Below, in pieces: positions 16,885 to 25,024 of a stretch of DNA of 64,000 nucleotides. Each line of letters opens with the position of its first letter. Position 1 is the stretch's first letter. Both the position numbers and the translations under genes were made by a program. The notes beneath the pieces are model-generated. The model was not told the DNA's origin. It was given only the letters and a program-made list of their open reading frames with translations, and made no database searches. The DNA comes from Niastella soli (GTDB lineage Bacteria > Bacteroidota > Bacteroidia > Chitinophagales > Chitinophagaceae), in the NCBI RefSeq assembly GCF_017742245.1, contig NZ_JAGHKO010000004.1, positions 310,001-374,000 on the forward strand. The letters are read 5' to 3'.

Positions 16885-18825
16885 ATGAACCGAATCTTAA
16901 CCCTGCTTGCCTGTATTGCAATGCCAGTATCCCTGCTCGCCCAAAAGGGGAGCGATGTTCCTGCCTTTGGTAAAGTTGAAAAGGCCGACCTGGAAATGAA
17001 AGAATGTGACTTTGATGCCAAAGCCGAAGCCGTTGTATTATTCGATATTGGCGAACTGTACTGTAATATTCAATCAGTAACTGGCGACATGGAGCTGGAA
17101 CACCATGTACGTATAAAGATCCTTAAGGATAAAGGAAAAGACAAAGCCGACATTCATCTTCCCTATTACGCCTATAAGAATATTGAATCCATCAGAAACC
17201 TGCAGGCCCAAACCTATAACCTCGATGGCGCAGGCAATGTTGTTACCACAAAAGTTGAAAAAAGTCTCATCTACGATAAGACCATCGACAAATACCACCA
17301 TGAACAGGTGTTCACCTTCCCGGCGGTAAAAGCCGGTAGCATCATAGAATACAAATGGAAACAGACCTGGAATGGCATAAGTCTGGAAGAATGGTATTTT
17401 CAACACGACATTCCTGTTAAATACAGCCGGTACCGGGTTGACTTTCCCAATGAAATTGAATTGTATTCAACACCCTATTGTGTATTGCCATACGAATCAA
17501 AAAAAGAAAACAAATCCAACCGCAATATTCAGACCTACGTCATGAAAAATATTCCCGCGTTGCGCGATGAACCTTATATCAGTTCTGATAAAGATTACCT
17601 GCAACGCGTTGAATTCCGGGTAATGGCCCTTAACCTGCCCACCCGCCGGGAAAGCATGATAAAGAACTGGCCCGAGGAGATAAAAAAACTCATGGAAGAT
17701 GAAGATTTTGGCATCCAGCTGAAAAGGAATATCCCCCGCACTTCCGGTCTTGATTCTGCACTGAAAAACATCACCGATCCTTATCGTAAAATGGTGACCA
17801 TTCATGAATATGTTCGCAAGAACATGGAATGGAATGGCCTTAGTAATATCTGGGCTTTAAATGGGGTTAAATCCGCCTGGAAAGAAAAAAAGGGTACCAG
17901 TGGAGAAATTAACCTCATACTGGTTAACCTGTTAAAGGATGCTGATCTGAAAGCGCATGCCTTGCTGGTAAGCACCCGGGAACATGGGGCTGTTGCCAGT
18001 ATCATTGCCGATATAAGTCAGTTCAATAAAGTACTTGCCTATGTTGAAATTGACGACAAGGTCTATGTACTGGATGCTACCGAAAAAACCACCCCTTCTT
18101 ATCTGATACCCAGGAATGTGATGTATTCGGAAGGACTGGTCATTGAAAAACCTGAAACCTTTGAATGGGGCTGGAAACCGATCTGGACCGACAAGTTGTT
18201 AAACAAGAATGTCCTGGTCTTACAGGCAACCATTGACGAGAAAGACGCCATGAATGGCAATGCCGCCCTGTACAGCTATGATTATGCCCGGGAGCAACGG
18301 ATTGAAGAAGCCAAAAAAGATAAAGCCAAATTCCTGGAGAAATATTTCAAGACCAATAACCAGGCGGCCAATGTCGACAGCCTGGTATTGGAAAACCTGG
18401 AAGCCGATACCCTGCCGTTGGTGCAAAAAGTGCATTTCAATATCCCCGTTAGCTCCGCCGGCGATTACAAATATTTCTCCACCAACCTGTTTACCAGCCT
18501 GGAGAAAAACCCGTTTGTGGCCGATAACCGGTTTTCAGACGTTTTCTTTGGCACCAACCAGTCGTTCAGTATAGTGGCCAATATTAAGATCCCTGAAGGC
18601 TATGCGTTTGAAGCATTGCCCAAAGACATGCGCATGATAATGCCCGATACCAGCATTTCCATCACCCGGCGGATGGCAACCCAGGATAACCAGCTTTCTG
18701 TAAGGGTATCGCTCGTGTTTACCAAGCCCTTTTTTGCCGTACAGGAGTACCCCGATTTTAAAGAATTCTATAAACAGCTATTTGCTATCTTGAGCGAGCA
18801 GATCGCCATTAAGAAAAAAGGATAA
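16885..18825 (+). CDS. DUF3857/transglutaminase-like secreted protein, catalytic Cys missing (paralogue 2)
   Basis: 646 aa with signal peptide MNRILTLLACIAMPVSLLAQ. Same three-part layout as its neighbours. It is most like paralogue 1: shared segments include LRDEPYISSDKDYLQRVEF, NMEWNGL, EINLILVNLLK, YVLDATE and DMRMIMPDTSI. The nucleophile position reads SGEIN, with I342 instead of Cys, so it too is predicted inactive, while REHG and LDATE are kept. Paralogues 1 and 2 probably arose by duplication in this lineage. The stop is 14 bp before the third gene. Confidence 0.85.
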   Translation: MNRILTLLACIAMPVSLLAQKGSDVPAFGKVEKADLEMKECDFDAKAEAVVLFDIGELYCNIQSVTGDMELEHHVRIKILKDKGKDKADIHLPYYAYKNIESIRNLQAQTYNLDGAGNVVTTKVEKSLIYDKTIDKYHHEQVFTFPAVKAGSIIEYKWKQTWNGISLEEWYFQHDIPVKYSRYRVDFPNEIELYSTPYCVLPYESKKENKSNRNIQTYVMKNIPALRDEPYISSDKDYLQRVEFRVMALNLPTRRESMIKNWPEEIKKLMEDEDFGIQLKRNIPRTSGLDSALKNITDPYRKMVTIHEYVRKNMEWNGLSNIWALNGVKSAWKEKKGTSGEINLILVNLLKDADLKAHALLVSTREHGAVASIIADISQFNKVLAYVEIDDKVYVLDATEKTTPSYLIPRNVMYSEGLVIEKPETFEWGWKPIWTDKLLNKNVLVLQATIDEKDAMNGNAALYSYDYAREQRIEEAKKDKAKFLEKYFKTNNQAANVDSLVLENLEADTLPLVQKVHFNIPVSSAGDYKYFSTNLFTSLEKNPFVADNRFSDVFFGTNQSFSIVANIKIPEGYAFEALPKDMRMIMPDTSISITRRMATQDNQLSVRVSLVFTKPFFAVQEYPDFKEFYKQLFAILSEQIAIKKKG

Positions 18826-18839
18826 TTGAATTGCTAATT

Positions 18840-20726
18840 ATGAAAAAGTGTTTATCCGTATTAACCGCTATTTGTGCTGCCTGGACCCTGCAGGCGCAAA
18901 TATCCCCCTATGCCCTGTTGTCGATTCCCGAAACCGTAAAAAAAGATGCCGATATCATAAAACGGCTCGAGGAAATTACGTTTGAAGTAACCGATATCGA
19001 CAGGTCATCACTGAGCGTGCACCAGGTCATTACTGTAATGAATGAAAAAGGCAAACGGGCCCTTCACTTTGCCGAGTTTAGCGATAAGTTCCGGATACTC
19101 GACGCTGCCGAAGTAAAAGTGTTTGATGCCAGCGGCAAGCAAATTAACCGGTACAAACAAAAAGACATGATCACCAGGGGTGGGTTTGGCGACGCCCTGG
19201 TCGACGACAATATGATCACTTATGTTGAATTCCCTTCGGCTACCTACCCTGTTACCTTTGAAGTGAATTACAATATTCGCTACAAAGGCAATTTATTCTA
19301 TCCGAGCTTCGACATCCAGGATCCTGATGAAAGCGTGGAGTCATCGGTCTTCACGGCCAAAGTGCCCAAAGACCTTGACCTGCGTTATAAGGAAAAAAAC
19401 ATTACCTTACAACCAGAGATCGGAGAACTGGGCAACTATAAAACATACCGCTGGTCGGTAAAAAACCTGCCTGCCCTTAAACACGAAGCGGGTTCGGTTA
19501 ACCCCTACCCTTATGTGATGCTGGCGCCCACCCGGTTCAAGTACGACGCCTTTGAAGGCGATCTCAGCACCTGGAAAGGCTTTGGCGCCTGGTGCGGCAG
19601 CCTGTGGAAAGGGCTCGACAAATTTCCCGCCGACCGGGTTGCTTTTTTTAACGACCTGGTAAAAGATGCACCGAATAACTACGAAAAAACAAGAATACTG
19701 TATTCCTATTTACAAAAGAATTTCCGGTATGTAAGTATTCAGCTGGGCATTGGCGGCTTCCGGCCTTTTAGTGCCGACTTTACCGAAAAGAAAAAGTATG
19801 GCGATTGTAAAGCATTAAGCAATTGCATGAAGGCCATGCTTTCCGCCGTAGGTATTAAAAGCTATAGCGCTATTATCAACGCCGGTAACAATGCTATGGC
19901 CATGGACCCCGACTTCCCAGCCCAGATCAGCAACCACGTTATTCTTTGCGTACCCATGCAAAAAGACACGGTATGGCTGGAATGCACCAGTACTATCGCC
20001 GATTTTAATGTATTAGGCGCTTTTACCGAAAACCGGAATGCCTTGCTGCTTACCGAAGAGGGCGGCGTATTGGTTTCCACGCCTGAAAGCAAGTGTGCTG
20101 ATAACGTATTTAAAGTGCATACGGTAATAGACCTGCAAACCGATGGATCGGGCAGCACCCATACCAACTTTACTACAACAGGGGAGTTTAAACAAACGAT
20201 GAAATATTACTTAGATGAGAAGATAGACGATCAGAAAGAATTTATAGTGAACTACCTGAACTTTAAACAACCCGATGAATTTACATTTAAACAAATAGAA
20301 AACCCCGCCGGGTTCACCACTAACCTGGAAATGTCGTATGAGAAAGTGCATGAATTCAATGCCGGTAATAAACTTTTCATCAGTCCGCGTATTTACAGGT
20401 TCTGGTCAAAGACCCTGCCTAAGTCGGAGGACCGTAAACAGGATTATTATTTCTCGTATCCCTTTGAACGCATAGACACCACTGTTTTCAAACTGCCGGC
20501 CGGTGCTTCGGTAGAAGCCCTGCCCAAACCAAAGGAACTTTCCTGCGATTTGGCAACCTATACCACCAAATACTGGTATAATGAGACCGAAAAAGCGGTG
20601 TATTCCTCGGCAGTGCTGGTATTGAAAAAAGCAAAGGTCCCTGCAACCAGTTATGCAGCCATTAAAAAGCTGTTCGATGATATCCTGATGGACGATACAC
20701 AACGGATAGTTATTAAGAAAGAATAA
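18840..20726 (+). CDS. DUF3857 and transglutaminase domain protein, intact Cys (paralogue 3)
   Basis: 628 aa from the ATG at 18840; a TTG three codons upstream is less likely. Signal peptide MKKCLSVLTAICAAWTLQAQ. DUF3857 (about 30-250) is followed by a transglutaminase core with YGDCKALSNC, where C323 is the expected nucleophile, H366 in QISNHVILCV, and an acidic residue in VWLECTSTIADF. A C-terminal beta domain follows. It is only distantly related to the two preceding paralogues but keeps the active site. This suggests a complex with one possibly active and two pseudoenzyme subunits, outside the cytoplasm. The substrate is unknown. Confidence 0.87.
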   Translation: MKKCLSVLTAICAAWTLQAQISPYALLSIPETVKKDADIIKRLEEITFEVTDIDRSSLSVHQVITVMNEKGKRALHFAEFSDKFRILDAAEVKVFDASGKQINRYKQKDMITRGGFGDALVDDNMITYVEFPSATYPVTFEVNYNIRYKGNLFYPSFDIQDPDESVESSVFTAKVPKDLDLRYKEKNITLQPEIGELGNYKTYRWSVKNLPALKHEAGSVNPYPYVMLAPTRFKYDAFEGDLSTWKGFGAWCGSLWKGLDKFPADRVAFFNDLVKDAPNNYEKTRILYSYLQKNFRYVSIQLGIGGFRPFSADFTEKKKYGDCKALSNCMKAMLSAVGIKSYSAIINAGNNAMAMDPDFPAQISNHVILCVPMQKDTVWLECTSTIADFNVLGAFTENRNALLLTEEGGVLVSTPESKCADNVFKVHTVIDLQTDGSGSTHTNFTTTGEFKQTMKYYLDEKIDDQKEFIVNYLNFKQPDEFTFKQIENPAGFTTNLEMSYEKVHEFNAGNKLFISPRIYRFWSKTLPKSEDRKQDYYFSYPFERIDTTVFKLPAGASVEALPKPKELSCDLATYTTKYWYNETEKAVYSSAVLVLKKAKVPATSYAAIKKLFDDILMDDTQRIVIKKE

Positions 20727-20811
20727 AGTTCAAAGTTTTAGGTTTAAAGTTCAAAATTGTGTTCCCCGCAACTTTGAACTTTAAGCTTTCAACCTTCAAC
20801 TATAAGTTTCC
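20727..20811. repeat. two heptad arrays in inverted orientation between convergent genes
   Basis: The left array 20727-20754 (four units near AGTTCAA) starts directly after the TAA of the third transglutaminase gene. The right array 20770-20811 (six units near AACTTTG) covers the trmH stop (20800-20802). The two are largely complementary and can form an imperfect hairpin of about 28 bp, which would suit a bidirectional terminator although no T-run follows. Confidence 0.7.
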
Positions 20812-21537
20812 TGTAATATGCGAAAGGATTATTCCAGTCGCAACAGCCGCGTTCAGCGACTCCGCCTGGCCGTGGCGCGGAATGGTTATCCGGTTGCGGC
20901 AAAGCGCCAGTATTTCCGGGCTGATACCCTTTGATTCATTACCAATTATAATTACCCCTTCTTTAACGGGCTGTAATTGGCGCAGATCGGTACCATTCAA
21001 CACCGCCGCATAAGTGGGCAATTCCGGCTCCTCCTTCAACATAGCCGCCAACTCACCGTACACCACCTGAACACGGGCTATACTGCCCATGGTGGCCTGC
21101 ACCACTTTGGGGTTATAGGCATCGGCGCAATCGGCACTGCAAAAGATCTGGGAAATGCCAAACCAGTCGGCACAGCGGATAATAGTACCCAAATTACCCG
21201 GGTCCTGAATGGTATCAAGCATCAGCGAAAGGGTATTTCGTGCAGGCCTGCTCGCAGTGAAAACCGGTTTTTTAAAAATGCCCAACACCTGGTTAGGGGT
21301 TTGCAGCAGGGATATGCGCTCCAGCTCTGAGGCGGTTATTTCCGTTACGGGGCCGGCCAGTTGCTTGTCCTGTACATCGATCCATTCCTTTACGGCATAC
21401 AGCTGCAGCAGCGGTAAACGGGCACTTAATAATTCGTTAATTAGCTTGGGACCTTCGGCAACAAATACCCCTTCGCTATCTCGTAGTTTTTTGTGGCTTA
21501 AACTTTGAATATATTTGACCTGAGATTTAATCAACAT
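20800..21537 (-). CDS. TrmH/SpoU family RNA 2'-O-methyltransferase
   Basis: 245 aa. It has an N-terminal substrate-binding domain (KYIQSLSHKKLRDSEGVFVAEGPKLINELL) and a C-terminal SPOUT knot with the three SpoU motifs: DPGNLGTIIRCADW, IIGNESKGISPEI and IPRHGQAESLNAAVATGI. Such enzymes methylate ribose of rRNA or tRNA with S-adenosylmethionine; RlmB-like 23S rRNA methylation is plausible but the exact site cannot be told. Its ATG is 21 bp from the divergent TamL-like ATG. The stop codon lies inside a heptad array. Confidence 0.9.
   Translation of the reverse strand: MLIKSQVKYIQSLSHKKLRDSEGVFVAEGPKLINELLSARLPLLQLYAVKEWIDVQDKQLAGPVTEITASELERISLLQTPNQVLGIFKKPVFTASRPARNTLSLMLDTIQDPGNLGTIIRCADWFGISQIFCSADCADAYNPKVVQATMGSIARVQVVYGELAAMLKEEPELPTYAAVLNGTDLRQLQPVKEGVIIIGNESKGISPEILALCRNRITIPRHGQAESLNAAVATGIILSHITGNL
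21510..21517 (+). promoter_or_regulatory. candidate -7 promoter box for the TamL-like gene
   Basis: TATATTTG, matching TAnnTTTG, 41 bp before the ATG at 21559. It lies inside the first codons of the divergent trmH-like gene. A TTTG at 21490-21493 could be the -33 element, with a slightly short 16-bp spacer. Confidence 0.4.
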
Positions 21538-21558
21538 TGCATTCCGATTAAACTAAAT

Positions 21559-23934
21559 ATGTTGTTATTAGCCCGGCAAGTTACTGTATTTAGACTGGTT
21601 CAATGGATAGCGTACTGCGCTTTAATAGCGGCGTCAATTACTTCCTGCACCGTTCCAAAACATTTCCAAGAAGGAAAACCCTTTGTTTACAAAACCACCA
21701 TTAATATTCAGGGCAACGTGCCCGAAAAGCTGCAACTGGAGGAACGCCTTACCAACCAGCTCGACGACAGCGTAAAAACCCAGTACATTTACTATGCCGG
21801 GGTACGGCGGGTGCTCGAAAAGCCACCCGTACTTGACACGGCCAATATTGACCGTTCAAAATTATTTATGGCCAGCCTGCTGCATTCCCTGGGCTATTTT
21901 AATCCTGAAATAAAAGATACTTTTTATATTGATACCGTACGCAAGCAATACCGCGCCCATATCAATTTTAAGGTTATCCCGGGTAAAGTGCTCCGGCTCG
22001 ACTCCATCGGATTCGATTTCCGTGATTCCGCATTGCAACGCCTGGCCCGCCGGCAACAGGATAGGTCGTTACTTAAAAAGAACGAACCTTATACCCAACA
22101 AAAAGTATCCGATGAACTGGACAGGCTGCTCACCGTTTTTCGCAACAACGGTTTTTATAAATTGAACAAAGAAGATGTATTTGCCGAGGTAGACACCGTG
22201 GTGGCCGCCCTGATCGACCCCACCCTCGATCCGTTTGAGCAGATCAATTTACTGGATTCGTTGCGCAAAAAAAGGGAGAACCCCACCATTAATGTGGTGT
22301 TCAAACAACACCCGGTAAAAGACAGCAGCCGCATAAAGAAGTACTATATAGGCAGGGTAACAGTATACCCCGATGCCAACTATGAAGAATTCGACTCCAC
22401 CAAACACGATACAGTCAATGTGAAGGGTTACCAATTCATTTATAATTCCCGAAAGTTTAAATTACCCTTTGTTGCCAGTAATATTTACCTGAAGCCGGGG
22501 TCTCTGTATGTACAACGTCGCTATTACCGTACTATCAACAACTTTACCAGCCTGGGCTCCTGGCAGAACGTGGATTTTGAGTTGATTGAACGCAAGGATA
22601 CCAACGTGCCTACCCTGGATGGCAAATTAAGGCTGTACCCAAGTCTTAAACAAAACCTGAATCTTTCTTTGGAGGCCAGCCGCAACGTCAGCGACATCCT
22701 GACCAACGGCCAGTTATTTGGTATTGGCGTAAATGGCCGCCTGCTGAACCGGAATGCCTACCGCGAAGCCATTCAAACCGTGACCAGCGCCCGGTTCGGG
22801 ATTGAGTTGGGGGCCGACTTTATTCAAACCCTGCAAGCCAGTCTGGCCCATACCATCAACTTCCCCAAGTTCATAACACCCATCAAAATAAAGACCGACA
22901 GCCTGATAAATCCACGTACGGTAATAAACCTGAATGCCTCGTATACCGACCGGCTTCAGTTGTTCAAATCCAAGTCGTTCAATGCATCCTGGGGGTATGA
23001 GTGGGTAAAAGGCCGGCGCCGTGAAGACCAGGACCAGGTTGGGCAAAAATGGCGCAAGACCTGGCAGTACATTCCTTTTAACTATGAGTATACCGATGTA
23101 CAAAAGACCGACAGTTTGATAAAACTGGAAGATACGATCCCCTCTTACAAATTTGCCTTTAATAACGGCTTGATCATGAGCCAGATACTCAGCGTATCAA
23201 CCGGTATTGAAAAAGACAATAAACTTACTTTGTTACGCGGCCGGATAGAAGAAAGCGGCGCCCTGTTCGGTCTTATAAAAGACCTGGAATATGGATCTCT
23301 GGCCCGGTTTGTTAAGGTTGACGGAGAATTCAAGCATTATATTAACTATAAGCATTCCTCCTGGGCATTCCGGTTTTTTGCCGGTTATGGGTATGTATAT
23401 GGAAAAGCCGATACGGCCACCGGGGGGCGACCATCAGTGATAGTGCCCGAAAATAACCTGCCGTTCTTTAAAGCCTTTTATGCCGGCGGACCATATAGTA
23501 TGCGGGCCTGGCAGATCAGGCATTTAGGCCCCGGGTCTTCCACCGTTTATGAAAATGAGAAGCAGAACATCGAGCGATTTGGGAATATGCAACTGGAGTT
23601 CAACACCGAATTCCGTTTTAACCTCACCACTATTGCGGGCATTAGGGTGAACAGCGCCCTGTTTGTTGATATGGGTAATATCTGGAGTAAAGAGTTTGAT
23701 AACACCAGTCATCAACAGATCCCGGAGGCCAGCTTCCACATAGATCGTTTATATAGAGACCTGGCCATTGGCGCCGGCAGCAGCTTGCGTTTCGATTTTG
23801 ATTTCTTCCTCATCCGGCTCGACTGGGCCTATAAATTAAAAGACCCGGCCCATGCCACTGTGAATGATGGCTGGTTCAATGATCTGCGCGTATTGAACGG
23901 GCAGTTTCAATTAGGGTTGGGTTATCCATTTTAG
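21559..23934 (+). CDS. tamL: lipoprotein Omp85 protein, TamL-like
   Basis: 791 aa from the ATG at 21559. The N-terminus ends in a lipobox (AASITSC, C30), then POTRA-like segments (about 45-330), then a BamA/TamA-type 16-strand barrel ending in the aromatic terminus QLGLGYPF. The barrel contains GGPYSMRAWQIRHLGPGS, the conserved lid-lock region of Omp85 proteins. Bacteroidota carry a lipid-anchored TamA counterpart called TamL, thought to work with TamB in outer-membrane assembly. TamB is not adjacent. TrmH next to this gene is a context I associate with the family. The assembly role is inferred. Confidence 0.85.
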   Translation: MLLLARQVTVFRLVQWIAYCALIAASITSCTVPKHFQEGKPFVYKTTINIQGNVPEKLQLEERLTNQLDDSVKTQYIYYAGVRRVLEKPPVLDTANIDRSKLFMASLLHSLGYFNPEIKDTFYIDTVRKQYRAHINFKVIPGKVLRLDSIGFDFRDSALQRLARRQQDRSLLKKNEPYTQQKVSDELDRLLTVFRNNGFYKLNKEDVFAEVDTVVAALIDPTLDPFEQINLLDSLRKKRENPTINVVFKQHPVKDSSRIKKYYIGRVTVYPDANYEEFDSTKHDTVNVKGYQFIYNSRKFKLPFVASNIYLKPGSLYVQRRYYRTINNFTSLGSWQNVDFELIERKDTNVPTLDGKLRLYPSLKQNLNLSLEASRNVSDILTNGQLFGIGVNGRLLNRNAYREAIQTVTSARFGIELGADFIQTLQASLAHTINFPKFITPIKIKTDSLINPRTVINLNASYTDRLQLFKSKSFNASWGYEWVKGRRREDQDQVGQKWRKTWQYIPFNYEYTDVQKTDSLIKLEDTIPSYKFAFNNGLIMSQILSVSTGIEKDNKLTLLRGRIEESGALFGLIKDLEYGSLARFVKVDGEFKHYINYKHSSWAFRFFAGYGYVYGKADTATGGRPSVIVPENNLPFFKAFYAGGPYSMRAWQIRHLGPGSSTVYENEKQNIERFGNMQLEFNTEFRFNLTTIAGIRVNSALFVDMGNIWSKEFDNTSHQQIPEASFHIDRLYRDLAIGAGSSLRFDFDFFLIRLDWAYKLKDPAHATVNDGWFNDLRVLNGQFQLGLGYPF

Positions 23935-23990
23935 AGATACTTACTACTGGTTACCTGCTTTTCAGGCACCTATTGCCAGTTCTTAAATTT

Positions 23991-24014
23991 ATTGGGTTAT
24001 TGGGTTATTGGGTT
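23991..24014. repeat. octad repeat array (ATTGGGTT)
   Basis: Three perfect copies of the 8-bp unit ATTGGGTT, followed at about 24029-24075 by a looser tract of AACTTAN units. It lies between convergent tamL-like and truB genes. Confidence 0.7.
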
Positions 24015-24107
24015 AAGACTCGCGACAACTTACGAACCTAATAACTTACCAACTTAATAACTTAATAACTAGTAAACCGGCATCTTGCAATTGCCACAGC
24101 TTATCCT

Positions 24108-24126
24108 GCCCCTTTACTTAAAGGGC
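24108..24126 (+). terminator. candidate rho-independent terminator downstream of the TamL-like gene
   Basis: Short hairpin GCCCCTTT/AAAGGGC with an ACTT-like loop, followed by TTTTTC. It is about 170 bp after the stop of the TamL-like gene and just before the truB stop. Confidence 0.5.
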
Positions 24127-24132
24127 TTTTTC

Positions 24133-24840
24133 TTATTTCCCGTTGTCCATTGTCTCCTTCTCCTTAGCAATCCACTCCAGCGCTTCATCCATCGTCATAG
24201 ATCTATCCAGCGTGAATTCCCCTATACGCGTCCGGCACAGACTGCTGAGATAAGCGCCGCAACCAGCGGCTTTTCCCACATCATTGGCCAGGCTGCGGAT
24301 ATAGGTACCGGTTGAACAAACCACCCTGAAATGGACCACAGGCAGTTCTATCTTTGTAAATTCAAATGCCGAGATCACGACCCGGCGTGGGTCCAGCTCA
24401 ATGGTTTGGCCTTTACGTGCCAGTTCATACACCCGTTTACCATCTTTTTTAATGGCCGAATGCATAGGTGGCACCTGCATCAATTCGCCGGTGAACTGCG
24501 CGGCAATTGTCTGTAATTGCTCAGTGGTAATGGAACTATGATCTTTAAAGTCCTGAGGCTCGCTCTCCAGGTCGTAGGTAGGGGTAACTGCACCAAAGGT
24601 AAAGGTGCCGGTATACTCCTTTTCCTGTGCCATGTATTCATTGATACGCTTGGTAAATTTACCTGTACACAAAATAAGCATGCCGGTAGCCAGCGGATCG
24701 AGGGTGCCCGCATGACCTACCTTTTTAATTTTCAGGGTGTTCCTGATCTTTCTAACTACGTCGAAGGAAGTCCACTCAAGAGGTTTATTGATCAATAAAA
24801 CCTGTCCGTCTTCAAATGTATTTTTTTGTGCGGCTTGCAT
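24133..24840 (-). CDS. truB: tRNA pseudouridine(55) synthase
   Basis: 235 aa from the ATG at 24838-24840; an earlier in-frame codon would add 15 atypical residues and pass through the -7 box. TruB forms pseudouridine at position 55 of the tRNA T-loop. The catalytic aspartate D48 lies in KVGHAGTLDPLATGML, and KPLEWTSFDVVRKIR and CSTGTYIRSLANDVG are also family signatures. The C-terminal PUA domain is absent, as is common in this phylum. A TATTTTTG box ends 4 bp before the ATG, implying a leaderless or nearly leaderless transcript. Confidence 0.95.
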   Translation of the reverse strand: MQAAQKNTFEDGQVLLINKPLEWTSFDVVRKIRNTLKIKKVGHAGTLDPLATGMLILCTGKFTKRINEYMAQEKEYTGTFTFGAVTPTYDLESEPQDFKDHSSITTEQLQTIAAQFTGELMQVPPMHSAIKKDGKRVYELARKGQTIELDPRRVVISAFEFTKIELPVVHFRVVCSTGTYIRSLANDVGKAAGCGAYLSSLCRTRIGEFTLDRSMTMDEALEWIAKEKETMDNGK

Positions 24841-24844
24841 CCGG

Positions 24845-24852
24845 CAAAAATA
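24845..24852 (-). promoter_or_regulatory. candidate -7 promoter box for truB, directly before the start codon
   Basis: The minus strand reads TATTTTTG, then CCGG and the ATG. Only 4 bp separate box and start, so the transcript would begin at or beside the start codon. Confidence 0.5.
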
Positions 24853-25024
24853 AGGTTTATCACTCGCTGTAATCGTACTAATCAACCTTTCTTATGGGAA
24901 TGAATTTACCGGTAATATGATCTACTTTGTAAACGATAGCAGACCAATCATAGGGCATCTCCCCCAATCTGCCTATTATTATTTGCTGGTTATGCTTTTA
25001 ACGGATCGCATTTTCATAGGATGA

